Below are positions 35,535-45,900 of a DNA stretch of 64,000 nucleotides, one piece after another. How positions within the stretch are numbered: position 1 is the stretch's first letter; the number at the start of each line of letters is the position of its first letter. The stretch comes from Anaerocolumna sp. AGMB13020 (GTDB lineage Bacteria; Bacillota; Clostridia; Lachnospirales; Lachnospiraceae), in assembly GCF_033100115.1 (NCBI RefSeq), contig NZ_CP136910.1, forward strand, positions 744,001-808,000, given 5' to 3'. The notes below the pieces were generated by a model. It was not told the DNA's origin and made no database searches. It saw only the letters and a list, made by a program, of their open reading frames with translations. Both the position numbers and the translations under genes were made by a program.

Positions 35535-36293
35535 ATGCAACGGGCTGTTTTGAAAACCAGCAAACTTAGTAAGACCTTTTCCAACGGAGGAATGCAGCAA
35601 CATATACTTAAAAATCTGGATTTAGAAATATATGACGGAGATTTTACGGTTATAATGGGTTCCTCAGGTGCCGGTAAATCCACTCTTCTATATGCTCTTT
35701 CCGGCATGGATAAACCCACACTTGGAGAGATATATTTTGGTAACCAGGAAATAACCGGGCTAAACAATGACAAACTGGCAATCTTCAGGCGTAAGAACTG
35801 TGGTTTTGTCTTTCAGCAAATCTATCTGCTGGATAATATGAGTGTAATGGATAATATCATTGCCTGTGGCCTGCTGCTGTCAGACAATAAAAAGGAGATT
35901 GCAGAAAGAGCCGGGAAACTGCTGTTGGCAGTGGGTCTGAAGGAAAATGTGTGGCATAAATTTCCTTCCCAGCTGTCAGGCGGAGAAGCACAAAGAGGTG
36001 GTATCGTAAGGGCTCTGATCAATACCCCGGGGATACTTTTTGCCGATGAACCCACCGGTGCTTTAAATTCTTCTTCTGGTAATGCCGTTCTTAATGTATT
36101 AACAGAAGTAAATGAAAAAGGTCAAAGTATTATAATGGTTACCCACGACTTAAAATCAGCTTTACGCGGAAGTCGTATCCTTTATCTGAAAGACGGTTCT
36201 GTCTGCGGTGAATGCAAGCTTGGAACCTACAAGGGAGAAGATGAGAACCGGAATGCAGCCTTACTCTCCTTCTTAAAGAAAATGGGGTGGTAG
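35535..36293 (+). CDS. ABC exporter ATP-binding protein (MacB/Bce type)
   Basis: 252 residues. Walker A GSSGAGKSTLL, Q-loop FVFQQIYLLD, signature LSGGEAQRGG, Walker B ILFADEPTGAL and the H-loop MVTHD are all present, so it should be active. The signature is LSGGEAQR rather than LSGGQQQR. It is one base from the permease gene and forms a two-component exporter of the FtsX/MacB superfamily, often used for antimicrobial peptides or lipoproteins. Confidence 0.93.
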   Translation: MQRAVLKTSKLSKTFSNGGMQQHILKNLDLEIYDGDFTVIMGSSGAGKSTLLYALSGMDKPTLGEIYFGNQEITGLNNDKLAIFRRKNCGFVFQQIYLLDNMSVMDNIIACGLLLSDNKKEIAERAGKLLLAVGLKENVWHKFPSQLSGGEAQRGGIVRALINTPGILFADEPTGALNSSSGNAVLNVLTEVNEKGQSIIMVTHDLKSALRGSRILYLKDGSVCGECKLGTYKGEDENRNAALLSFLKKMGW

Positions 36294-36294
36294 G

Positions 36295-38640
36295 ATGAAA
36301 AAGGTCTTAATGCTCGCTTTTTCTCATATCAGAAAGAACAAGAGTCAGGCAGTAAGCCTTCTTTTGGTTGTATTTCTGGCAGGTTTTCTTCTCAATGCAG
36401 GGCTTCTGCTGTTGTTTAACTTCAGCAAATTATTTGATGAAAAAAGTGAAGAGCTCTATGCTCCTCATGCTGCTTTTTTAGAAGTCCCAAACCCTTATAT
36501 AGAGGAAGAATTGGATTACCTGAAGAAGTATCCAGACGTTACTGCTACCGAAAGCCATGAGCTGCTGGCAGCAAATGCAGATATCAAATTTAATGGTGAT
36601 GTTATACCCGGTCTGTTTATGATGGTAAAGGTCAGTGAGCAGCAGCTAATGAACCCGCTCAAATTAATAGGCGAATCCTTACCCCTTAACGAGTCCTCTA
36701 TCTATCTCCCATACATTATGAAAACCGGTGGACTAATGGAACTTGGAGATGATTTTTATGTTACGGTACAGGGTCATGAGTATCATTACAAGGTTGCAGG
36801 TTTTACGGAAGAAGCCTATTTCGGTTCAAGTACGATTCAGTGGTACCGCTTTTATCTGTCCGACGAAGGTTATGATAAATTAAAGCAGCTGTTACCTTCG
36901 TCAGTATCTGTTCTGCATAGTGTTCGTCTGAAGGATCCGAAATCATCCGGCACGCTCATAAAGGATTATACCAATCGATTCTATTATGAAAAAAGCGGAA
37001 ATAATAACATCTTCAATAACAACATTTCCTATGAAGCAGTAAAGAACAGCAGAACTTTTCTCTCGAATATAACCTCCATGATCCTGGTGGCACTTGCTGC
37101 TGTTATCCTTTCTGTCAGTCTTATTGTAATACGCTTTCGCATACACAGCAGTATTGAAGAAAGTATTGTTAATATTGGTGTACTAAAAGCTATGGGTTAT
37201 TTAAGCAGGCAGATAATACTTTCCATGATTTTGCAATTCGGGGGAATATCCGCAGTCGGTGTTCTTCTTGGTGTCAGTACCTCTTATTCTGTCCTGCCTG
37301 CAATTTCAAATCTCCTGGAACCGCAGACCGCTTTTGTCTGGAACCAGGGATTTGATCTGAGCTCCAGTGGAATTACCGTGTTAATCATTGTATGCGCAGT
37401 ACTTTTTGATACGGCCTTTACCTCCCTAAGAATAAGAAAGATGCATCCTTTGACAGCACTAAGAGGCGGTATTTCCACCCATAACTTTAAACGCAATCCA
37501 CTGCCTCTTGACCGGTCCCCCGGCAAGGTAACCCTTCTGCTTGCAATGAAGAATATTTATCATAATCTTAAGCAAATGATAATGGTAGCTGCTGTTATTG
37601 CAGGTATAACTTTTGCGGCAGCTTCTGTCCTTTCCATCTATTTCAATGTAGGGCTTCACCCGGGAGCTTTTGCAGGTCTGATTGCCGGTGAAGTGCCGGA
37701 TGCAACGTTTGTTATGAAGACCCCGGAAGACTCTGCAAAGGTTCTTTCAGATTTAAAAGACTCCGACAAAGTAAGAAAGGCTATCTTCTATTCCTCACGC
37801 TCCGTTCTAATTGATGGATACAATGCACAAAATTACATTAGTGAGGATTTCTCTCTGACGGAAGGTAAGCTGTTATACAAGGGACGTTACCCGAGACATG
37901 ATAATGAGATTGCTTTAAGCGGAGCCTCCTCCCGACAGTCCGGTAAAACCATTGGCGATAAGGTTACTGTGACCTATAACGGGAAGAAGCGGGAATATCT
38001 GGTTACAGGTTTGATTCAGAGTCTGAATGATAATGGTTATGGGCTGGCAATGACTACAGAAGGTATGGAACAGCTGTATCCTGCCTTTGTTCCCGACCGT
38101 ATCTATGTCTATCTTAAAAATACCGGAGATACTGCTAGGCTTATTGATGAATTCAAAGCAAAAGACGGCGCACTCTTTTCCAATATTCTTGATATGCCAA
38201 AGCTCATTGAAGTACAGCTGGGCGTCTATGGCTCTGTGTTAGCATCTATTTCGGTGGTCATAACCATCATAACCTTCCTGGTTGTAGTGCTGGTATTGTA
38301 CCTGGTATTAAAGACCTCCATACTTCGCAGGAAGCAGGAATTTGGTATCCAAAAAGCTGTCGGCTTTACATCCCTTCAGTTAATGAACCAGATTGCAATA
38401 AGTTTCACGCCTGCTATTATTTCCGGTGTTGTTACAGGCTGTACCCTGGGCATTGTGGGCTTTAACTCACTGTTTGTAGCTTTGGTGCAAAGCATGGGCA
38501 TTATGACAGCCTCTATGCCCCCCTCCTATCTCTTCACCAGTTTGCTGGGTGTTGGTATCATTATCTTCTCCTATGTTATCTCTTTGGTTATTGCTTTACG
38601 TATAAGAAAGATATCACCTTATATGCTGGTTAGTGAATAG
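36295..38640 (+). CDS. ABC exporter permease, two FtsX domains
   Basis: 781 residues. A membrane span near the N-terminus (AVSLLLVVFLAGFLLNAGLLLL), a ~230-residue extracellular domain, an FtsX block near 250-370, then a second span and extracellular domain, and a final FtsX block near 640-780 ending KISPYMLVSE. This duplicated layout is that of BceB/YxdM-like permeases. The ATG follows the ATPase stop by one base. Its 3' end overlaps the convergent phosphatase gene by 27 bases. Regulation by the upstream two-component system is likely. Confidence 0.9.
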   Translation: MKKVLMLAFSHIRKNKSQAVSLLLVVFLAGFLLNAGLLLLFNFSKLFDEKSEELYAPHAAFLEVPNPYIEEELDYLKKYPDVTATESHELLAANADIKFNGDVIPGLFMMVKVSEQQLMNPLKLIGESLPLNESSIYLPYIMKTGGLMELGDDFYVTVQGHEYHYKVAGFTEEAYFGSSTIQWYRFYLSDEGYDKLKQLLPSSVSVLHSVRLKDPKSSGTLIKDYTNRFYYEKSGNNNIFNNNISYEAVKNSRTFLSNITSMILVALAAVILSVSLIVIRFRIHSSIEESIVNIGVLKAMGYLSRQIILSMILQFGGISAVGVLLGVSTSYSVLPAISNLLEPQTAFVWNQGFDLSSSGITVLIIVCAVLFDTAFTSLRIRKMHPLTALRGGISTHNFKRNPLPLDRSPGKVTLLLAMKNIYHNLKQMIMVAAVIAGITFAAASVLSIYFNVGLHPGAFAGLIAGEVPDATFVMKTPEDSAKVLSDLKDSDKVRKAIFYSSRSVLIDGYNAQNYISEDFSLTEGKLLYKGRYPRHDNEIALSGASSRQSGKTIGDKVTVTYNGKKREYLVTGLIQSLNDNGYGLAMTTEGMEQLYPAFVPDRIYVYLKNTGDTARLIDEFKAKDGALFSNILDMPKLIEVQLGVYGSVLASISVVITIITFLVVVLVLYLVLKTSILRRKQEFGIQKAVGFTSLQLMNQIAISFTPAIISGVVTGCTLGIVGFNSLFVALVQSMGIMTASMPPSYLFTSLLGVGIIIFSYVISLVIALRIRKISPYMLVSE

Positions 38641-39198
38641 CTGGCGGCTGTCAATTTCAAGAATACAGGTATTCTTAGCTTTAAATTTCCTCATTTCATC
38701 AAAAGGTGTATCTGTAAGATAACATTGTAAACACATAATTACACCGCCATGTGTTACCACCGCCGCACTTTCCTTATGGGTGGTGGTAATGCTATGCAGA
38801 GCAGAAAGAACTCTCTTCAGCATCTCATCATAGGATTCTCCTCCCGGTGCTTTGGCATATCTGCGGTTTTCAAACCATTGACCATATTCCTGCGGATATT
38901 TAAGCTTTACTTCTTCCCAGGTCAACCCTTCCCATAACCCATGACTTATTTCCTCCAGTCCCTTTATGGGTATTACAGGTTTATCTGTAACACTGCCTAT
39001 CAATTCCGCTGTTTTATATGCTCTTTTCTGTGGGCTTGTATAAATAGTCGATAGTTGAATTTGAGACTCAAGAATCGTTTCTCCTAATTTTTTGGCCTGT
39101 TTTCTTCCATTTTCATTCAATTCACTGTCATGACTGCCCTGTATTCTTCCGGCAACATTCCAATCTGTCTGACCATGTCTGATTAGATATAATGTCAT
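38614..39198 (-). CDS. Histidine phosphatase family protein (phosphoglycerate mutase-like)
   Basis: 194 residues. The phosphohistidine motif LIRHGQTDWN near the N-terminus, GRIQGSHDSELNENGRKQAK, catalytic Glu in GLEEISHGLWEGLTWEE and the second His in VVTHGGVIMCL are intact, so it is a branch I histidine phosphatase (GpmB/CobC-like). The open frame extends upstream to 39249, but the preferred ATG has GAAAGG 12 bases upstream. Between them lies ATGGTTATCAAATGA, a five-codon mini-frame (MVIK-stop) whose stop overlaps the start codon. Substrate unknown. Confidence 0.85.
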   Translation of the reverse strand: MTLYLIRHGQTDWNVAGRIQGSHDSELNENGRKQAKKLGETILESQIQLSTIYTSPQKRAYKTAELIGSVTDKPVIPIKGLEEISHGLWEGLTWEEVKLKYPQEYGQWFENRRYAKAPGGESYDEMLKRVLSALHSITTTHKESAAVVTHGGVIMCLQCYLTDTPFDEMRKFKAKNTCILEIDSRQLFTNQHIR

Positions 39199-39598
39199 TT
39201 GATAACCATGCCTTTCTTCCAGCCTGCATACTATGGATAGCAGGCCCAAATCTGCGTGTGGGATATCTTCTTATTCACAAGCACCATATAGTAGTCAACT
39301 GGTTACTAAAGAGAAATGCTCTTTTACGAAAATAATTATTCATCTAAAAGTTGTCCGATTACATAATGGTATTCAATGCATTCTACATTTCTTCTGTCCC
39401 ATTTTACGTTCCTCCATACACCTCCACACAAAATCAATTGGTTGAATTGAAAGCTTATCTTTATTATACAATAACTGGTGGGATATTGCCATTCACTTCA
39501 CCAATTATTCGCCTCCCTAAACACATCTTCCAAAGCATTCATCCTTCTCTTCTCACCAACTACCCTTTGTATCTTTTGAGTTTATTAGCTGTATACTA
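39199..39598. other. Intergenic region without convincing genes
   Basis: About 400 bases. On the minus strand a short stop-bounded frame (39485-39570, containing RRMNALEDVFREANNW) is followed in frame, after a TGA, by another 58 codons, but neither has a good ribosome site and I do not recognise them. A TATAAT box on the minus strand near 39460-39470 may belong to the phosphatase promoter. Confidence 0.4.
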
Positions 39599-39636
39599 AA
39601 AAACCTGGCAAGCTCAATGGGTTACCAGGTTTTTCT
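39599..39636. terminator. Intrinsic terminator, possibly bidirectional
   Basis: AAAACCTGG (39600-39608) pairs with CCAGGTTTT (39624-39632) with a 15-base loop, followed by T residues on the plus strand and on the minus strand. It lies between the phosphatase promoter region and the hcp gene end. Confidence 0.7.
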
Positions 39637-39753
39637 ATGAATCCATATATTGTTGTATAACGCTGAATTTTTTTAAGCTACAGCCTTCTGAAAAAATATT
39701 TAAACGAAATACATAATGACAGAGCATAAATCCGAGCTAATATTTTCACCAGG

Positions 39754-39791
39754 GGTAATGTGACAAGAATATTTTATAGAGATACATTACC
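39754..39791 (-). terminator. Weak hairpin downstream of hcp
   Basis: GGTAATGT (39754-39761) pairs with ACATTACC (39784-39791) about 40 bases after the hcp stop. There is no T-tract, so it may be a 3' stabilising structure; the stronger terminator lies 120 bases further on. Confidence 0.35.
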
Positions 39792-39830
39792 TCTAAAGCC
39801 TGACTGCTTACACCTGTAAATCTTTCATTT

Positions 39831-41486
39831 TTATGATACAGCCTGCTTTAAAGCAGATTTCAAATCATCCTCCGGAGTACTGATCGGTCTTATATTAAAT
39901 GTATCGGCTAAATACTGGAATACATTTGGTGATAAAAAGGCCGGTAAGCTTGGCCCTAAGAATATTCCTTTTACACCCAGAGATAATAAGGCCAGCAGAT
40001 CTGCTAACGCTTTTTGTTCATACCAGGAAAGTACAATGGTTAGAGGTAAGGCATTTACATCTGTTTCAAAGGCGTCTGCCAATGCCGTGGCAATTCTGAT
40101 AGCCGAAAAGGTATCATTGCACTGCCCAACATCTAGCAGCCTGGGCAACCCGGCTACTGTGCCGAAATCCAATTTATTAAAACGGTATTTGCCACATGCC
40201 AAGGTGAGTATAACAGAGTCTTTTGGTACTATCTGAGCCAATTCCGTGTAATAGCTCCTTCCAGGTCTTGCTCCATCACATCCGCCGATAACAAAGAAAT
40301 GCCTTATTACCCCATCTTTTACCGCCTTCACAATTTCCGGAGCATGGGATAAGGTCTCATGATGTCCGAAACCAACCAGTATTTCATGTTTCTTTTCATC
40401 TTCTTTAAACCCTCCCAGCTCCAAAGCTTTCTCAATAATCTGACTGAAATCCTTGGTTCCATCTGCTTTCAAATCAATGTGTTCTACTCCGTCCCACCCA
40501 ACTACGCTCGTAGAATAAATTCTGTCTTTATAGCTGTCTCTGGGTTTCATCAGGCAATTAGTGGTCATCAAGATACAACCTGGTATTGCATCAAATTCCT
40601 TCTGCTGATTCTGCCAGGCTGACCCATAATTGCCAACCAGATGTTTATATTTCTTGAGTTCCGGATATCCATGGGAAGGCAGCATTTCTCCATGGGTATA
40701 GATATTGATTCCTTTGCCCTTCGTCTGCTCCAGAAGCATTTCAAGATCATGGAGGTCATGACCGGATACAATGATAAAAGGTCCTTTTTTTACATTTACA
40801 TTAACCTTATGAGGGGTAGGATTCTGAAATCTTGAGGTGTTTGCCTCATCTAAAATATTCATGACCTGTACACTCATTTCTCCAATACGCATTGTCATAC
40901 GGATAAGATCCTCAACTGTCAGCTTGCTGTTCGTCGTTGCTTCCAGACCCAAAAAATAGATATGGTCAACCTGGTCATTCTGATACCCGATAAATCTTGC
41001 CTGGTGTCCATATGCACTGATACCTTTTAAGCCATATAGGATGGTGGAACGCAAGGAACGGATATCTTCATCCAGATCCTGGTCATACATAATTCCAGCT
41101 TTTACAGAATCCTTCAGCATATCTTCCTTGGAGGCGCTAAGATTATAGGTCGCTGAATCATGATATTGACCTTGGGGGGCCTGCTCTCTGATTGCTTCCT
41201 TTATCTGCTGTGATTCCTTAAGGAGTTCCACATGTGACTGCACATCAAAGTTTACATTGGTTAAGGTGGTAAACAATGAGTTCTCTACAAATTTTACTAT
41301 TGCTTTGTCGATCTTTTTGCCTTCTTCAATTAGAGGCCTGGCATAACAGGAAATTCCTTTTAACTGATAAATCAGCAGATCCTGCAGATTAGCTATCTCC
41401 GGTGTCTTACCGCAGACGCCTCCTTTTGTACATCCTTTCCCGCCAAAGGTCTGCTCACACTGATAACAAAACATCAAATTATCCAT
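39831..41486 (-). CDS. hcp: Hydroxylamine reductase / hybrid cluster protein
   Basis: 551 residues. The N-terminal cluster ligands C7, C10, C19 and C25 (CX2CX8CX5C) and the later hybrid-cluster region (VVGWDGVEHIDLK, GFGHHETLSHAPEIV, LACGKYRFNKLDFG, DVGQCNDTFSAIRIA) are typical of Hcp. The protein deals with nitric oxide and hydroxylamine in anaerobes. It starts MDNLMFCYQCEQ; an AAGGAG-type site precedes the ATG. It is a single gene. NO-responsive control is known for this family, but I see no clear operator in the 136-base upstream gap. Confidence 0.95.
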   Translation of the reverse strand: MDNLMFCYQCEQTFGGKGCTKGGVCGKTPEIANLQDLLIYQLKGISCYARPLIEEGKKIDKAIVKFVENSLFTTLTNVNFDVQSHVELLKESQQIKEAIREQAPQGQYHDSATYNLSASKEDMLKDSVKAGIMYDQDLDEDIRSLRSTILYGLKGISAYGHQARFIGYQNDQVDHIYFLGLEATTNSKLTVEDLIRMTMRIGEMSVQVMNILDEANTSRFQNPTPHKVNVNVKKGPFIIVSGHDLHDLEMLLEQTKGKGINIYTHGEMLPSHGYPELKKYKHLVGNYGSAWQNQQKEFDAIPGCILMTTNCLMKPRDSYKDRIYSTSVVGWDGVEHIDLKADGTKDFSQIIEKALELGGFKEDEKKHEILVGFGHHETLSHAPEIVKAVKDGVIRHFFVIGGCDGARPGRSYYTELAQIVPKDSVILTLACGKYRFNKLDFGTVAGLPRLLDVGQCNDTFSAIRIATALADAFETDVNALPLTIVLSWYEQKALADLLALLSLGVKGIFLGPSLPAFLSPNVFQYLADTFNIRPISTPEDDLKSALKQAVS

Positions 41487-41622
41487 TCTGATACTCCTTA
41501 CAAAAATACTATTTTCAACCTAGTATTTCCTGTAATCCATTGGAATATGCTATTTGTTCTTATTGCCAATTGATTTACTGACAGAATCAATATTATTGGA
41601 TTGTCTATATCTTGTATAAAAC

Positions 41623-42033
41623 TTAAATTCTCTTAAGGAAAAAGTACTCTGAGAATCCGTCGATATCGTTGGTATAACTTCCCACCTGTTCATACCCTAA
41701 AGCCAGGTAAAAATCCCTGCCCTGCCAGTCAAAGGTATCCAGACGAATCATATTGGCTCCAAGTGCTTTCGCCTGCTTCTCGGTTTCCTGAAGCAGTGCC
41801 TTTCCTATACCTTTTCCTCTATGGGCTTCCTTTACGAACAAAGTGGATACATAGAGGATATGAAACGCCGTCATGCAGGCATCAATTCCACCTATTAATT
41901 CATCATCTGCAAAGGCTCCCAGATGAATATCACCATCCAGCTTATAGGTTATGTAGTTTTTATCATAGGACTCAAGGTTATTTTCTATAACCTCAAGCTG
42001 TTCCTCGTTTAGTTGGTCGATACTGAACTTCAT
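41623..42033 (-). CDS. GNAT-family N-acetyltransferase
   Basis: 136 residues. The acetyl-CoA binding segment LFVKEAHRGKGIGKALLQETEKQAKALGA (R/Q-x-x-G-x-G/A) and a late FYLALGYEQVGSY strand are typical of GNAT enzymes. The ATG has GAGG nine bases upstream; an in-frame ATG 15 bases earlier has a weaker site. Acceptor substrate unknown. Confidence 0.85.
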   Translation of the reverse strand: MKFSIDQLNEEQLEVIENNLESYDKNYITYKLDGDIHLGAFADDELIGGIDACMTAFHILYVSTLFVKEAHRGKGIGKALLQETEKQAKALGANMIRLDTFDWQGRDFYLALGYEQVGSYTNDIDGFSEYFFLKRI

Positions 42034-42104
42034 ATTATTTTGCCTCATTTCTTTGTTTGATTAATAAATGCACCTGCTCTAAACAATTTATAATTATATT
42101 ATTT

Positions 42105-42530
42105 TTATTTAACTCTGCTGAACATAGGATGCCCTTCTTTGAATTGTACCAAATCCCACAGATTTCCATACAAGTCTTTGAACACTGCAACAATGCCATA
42201 AGGCTGTTCCTTGGGTTCTCTGACAAACACAATACCCTTTGAGTTCATTTCCTCATAATCACGCCAAAAATCATCAGTTCCAAGAAACAAATAAATTCGC
42301 CCGCCTGCCTGATTTCCGATAAACGGTTCCTGTTCCGGTTTGGAGGCTTTGGCTAATAACAGTGTACAGCCAGTAGAGCCGGGAGGTGCTATCACCACCC
42401 AGCGTTTATCCTGTTCCGGCTGGTAGGTGTCCTCAACTAAAGTAAAATGCAGTTTCTTTGTATAAAATTCAATAGCCTCGTCGTAATCCTTTACAACTAT
42501 TGCAACATGTACTAATGATTGCAGCATAAT
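42105..42530 (-). CDS. VOC-family (glyoxalase/bleomycin-resistance-like) protein
   Basis: 141 residues. Two beta-alpha-beta-beta-beta halves: SLVHVAIVVKDYDEAIEFYTKKLHF and later DFWRDYEEMNSKGIVFVREPKE...VAVFKDLYGNLWDLVQ. Metal-ligand positions H8 and the late Glu/Asp region are plausible. AAGGAGG lies six bases before the chosen ATG; an upstream in-frame ATG precedes that site. It is probably co-transcribed with the acetyltransferase gene downstream. Function unknown. Confidence 0.82.
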   Translation of the reverse strand: MMLQSLVHVAIVVKDYDEAIEFYTKKLHFTLVEDTYQPEQDKRWVVIAPPGSTGCTLLLAKASKPEQEPFIGNQAGGRIYLFLGTDDFWRDYEEMNSKGIVFVREPKEQPYGIVAVFKDLYGNLWDLVQFKEGHPMFSRVK

Positions 42531-42636
42531 GTTCCTCCTTATTTCATTAACCAACTTAATATTTCAAGACTTACTCTTACAAAACTGAAAACACCAGGAC
42601 TAAGATATTAAACTTAGATGTTACGATAAAAACTAT

Positions 42637-42837
42637 CTATTCGTTCTGTTTCTTGCCAGTGTACTCCTTGATTATTTTCTTAACCACATGTTTTACAATT
42701 ACATGACCTGCAGCCCATACACAAACCATAAGAAGCAGACCTTTTGTATGAAAAACATTAAGCTTTAATTTATCAAATATATACACCATAATACAAAAGC
42801 CCCAGGCTTCCAACATATAAGCAATATAATTTTTCAT
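42637..42837 (-). CDS. Small membrane protein of unknown function
   Basis: 66 residues with two hydrophobic stretches (YMLEAWGFCIMVYIF and GLLLMVCVWAAGHVIV) and a basic tail (KKIIKEYTGKKQNE). GGAGG lies five bases before the ATG, supporting a real gene. I do not recognise a family. It sits between the VOC gene and the large permease on the same strand. Confidence 0.6.
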   Translation of the reverse strand: MKNYIAYMLEAWGFCIMVYIFDKLKLNVFHTKGLLLMVCVWAAGHVIVKHVVKKIIKEYTGKKQNE

Positions 42838-42960
42838 GATACCTCCATATTTCTAAGACTGTCCTGCAATATATGCAAATCAGCTATTTTCCCTGGTGAT
42901 TCTAAGGTATCAATATTCATTCAGATACCCTGTTAATACCATTTAAATTGGTTACAAATA

Positions 42961-45900
42961 CTATCTTCCAAGACTTCTGATATTATCAACCGGATACTGC
43001 TTTGCAATTGCCATAGCAGGAATCAGCTGAAGTATCGTTACCAGCGCAATAAAAATTACACTTACTGCCCCATAAAGCTTCCAGGGATATAACCATAACC
43101 TGCCTGCAATTACCTGATTAACAAGTTCTTTCAGATTACGCAGCGGGATATCCGATGTTATCAAAGTAACTGTACCTAATAACAGCAGCATGGCGGCACT
43201 GGTAACTATTACGGCGGCAGTTCCTTGAATAATACCCTGGAAGATATATTGTCTTGCAAACTGGCCTTTGGTAACCCCCATGGATTGTAAAATACCAATC
43301 CGGTTTCTTTCCTGTTCCATTTTAGATACAGAAGTATTATAAAAAGCGATAAATGCTATCACAGATGATATCAATCCCAATAAACTTATAATCATGGTAT
43401 TATTCAGTGCCTCTGCCAGCATTCTTTCACTGCTCTCCCTGTAATTGTACAAGGTAAAGCCCTTGTTATTAGCAAATGCCAGCAGTGCCGCATCCAATAC
43501 CTCCGGGTTCTCCTTATCTTCTGCGGTTATATTCCATAAGGTTCTTCCGTAAGCTGTAGGGTACAGAATCTTTATCATTTCTGTCATTTGCTCCAGATTC
43601 ACCCGGAATAGTCCCATTTGGGAATTTGGATACATAACCTCCATTCCATCCATAGAACCAATTACAGTGTAGTAAGGGACTAAATCAGAAAAAGGCCAGC
43701 TACCGCCCTCCGGGAAATAATGAATGATACCACCTACTTTTACCTCCGCTGTATTAAAGCTGATAATTCTTTCTTCCTCCCCTATCTTTTCCCGATCAGT
43801 GGACAAGTACAGAGTATCACCGGGTTTTATTTGGCTTTCTGATAGGTAAAGTTCTTTGTATCTTTTATCCATGGAAGTATAATAAATCTTATTCTTCTTA
43901 AGCAGCCAGGACATTCGTTTATCCAACCCAACTGCTGTTTTGACCTTCTCATATTCCGTAAGCCGCTCCGCCGAATCCTTTAACTTCCCTTCCATTGTCA
44001 GAGGAACCATCAGAATCACTTCTTCCCCCGTCTTAAACTTCTCTATATCCACAGAACCTTCTGTTACAGCCGCCAGCAGGTTTTTTCCGCTTTCTGATTC
44101 TGTATCTACTCCATAATAATAAGAGTAATAAGCGTCGCTGATATACTCCGGCTGACCAGCTGTTCCGGAAACATATTTACTAAAATGCTCCTGTTTCAGC
44201 TCATTGGGGAGTTGGTCTTCAAAGGCCTTTAATATAACATCCTCTTTATACCCCTCATACCAGAATAACAATTTCTTGCCAAACTTGAAGTTCTCAACTG
44301 CTTTTACTCCTTTTATCTGCATAAGTTCAGCTTTTATATCCGGTAATTTATTCTGATTCTCACCATATACCGCTCTCATGGTATAATCCGGTCTTCCGTT
44401 TTCCCGGACACTATCCCGGTACCTGGAAAAGGAATTATAAGAAAGATAGAGAGAGGCAGATAAAATACTTATGATAAACACAGATATTGCAAAAGCAAGC
44501 AAACCTCTACCTCTGTTGTTCTTGAAATATCGGAGGGTTATATGAAAGAAATTCTGTTTTACCGGTTTTCTTCGTTTCTGCTTTCCATGGTAGACGGCCT
44601 TGCTGTGCTTTTGTTTCTTAGCCAGAGTTCCCGTTAATGGTACATTAACGGCACTGACTGCTGGCAGTAAAACACCAGCAAATAGTGATATACTCCCCAC
44701 TAATACCCCCAATATCAGGAGCTCAGAAGGAATATCAATCACAAGCCTCTCATTGCCAAAGAGTTTTATTCCGCACAATATGAGAATTGACAGCAGGGAA
44801 CCGCCCAGTACCCCCATTAGTAGTCCTGTTCTCCATAGATATACTGCTTCCCAGAACAGGATTTGAAACAGCTGTCCTCTTGTGGCACCAATTGATTTTA
44901 ACAGAACCAGTTTTCGACTCCTTCTTCTGATCTGGGTTAAAAAAATCTGGAATACCGCACATACAGTGGTAACAAAGATAATGCCAAGAACAGCAAAGGT
45001 AATCAGGTGTTCTACTGAGTTACTGGTATCCGGATAAGTAAAGCTATTTCTTCTGAAATTAGAGGTAGAATCTTCACTGACCGAATCCTTGGTAAGACCG
45101 GTATCCTCCTGGGAGGGCTCAATCTGTAAATTGCTGTAATATTCTTTGATCTTATCCCTGTCCTCCGGTGTAATGACTTTCTTGATATTTAACCATACCC
45201 TGTTGTATAATGCTGACACATCGTCGCTTTCTTTCACCGGACTGGGATACTTCTCAGACATTTTACCGACAGTCTCAGCAGTAAGATGTTTCAGGTTAAA
45301 AAACAGATCCATGGGAATCTTATAGGCACTAACATCAATAAAGCTATTATTTCTAAAATCCTCGAACAATTTGTCCCCGGCTGCTTCTGTGACAAAAGCA
45401 CTTGGAACACTGTGTCCTCCCAGATCCCACTTATCCGAATAGGTGTTAATGATACCTGTAATCGTAAATTCTTTCTGGAGCACAACCTCCTGATGCGTGA
45501 TAAGTCCTTTCTCTTTTATGGTCTTTTCATCGGAAGGCTCACCTCTTCGAAAGTAAAATACATAATCTGTTGAAACAATTACATTGGTATCTCCTATCCT
45601 CCTGCTCGGATTATCATGATAGCCATATCGAATAAGGGCATTCGGTTCAGAGTAAGAATTATAATACTCTGTTTGTAATTTGTCGTTGATTTCTTCGTTT
45701 ATATTCTCATTTATTGTTACCACCGCAATGTCCAGCAGCAGCTTCTGCCCCACTTCAAGCTCTAGTCCAGCACTGCTTAACTGGTTTAATTCTACTGCAA
45801 TTTCATTATCTGCCTCCGGCAGCGTTCCTTTATAAAGTGAGAAACCTCCCATCCCGATAAAATCCTTGCTCATTGTTCCGATAGTACCAAGTTTGGTGGT

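Noticed and set aside
39260..39580. Minus-strand frame RRMNALEDVFREANNW continuing after a TGA
   Set aside because: Two short stop-bounded segments without ribosome sites or recognised family; could be chance.
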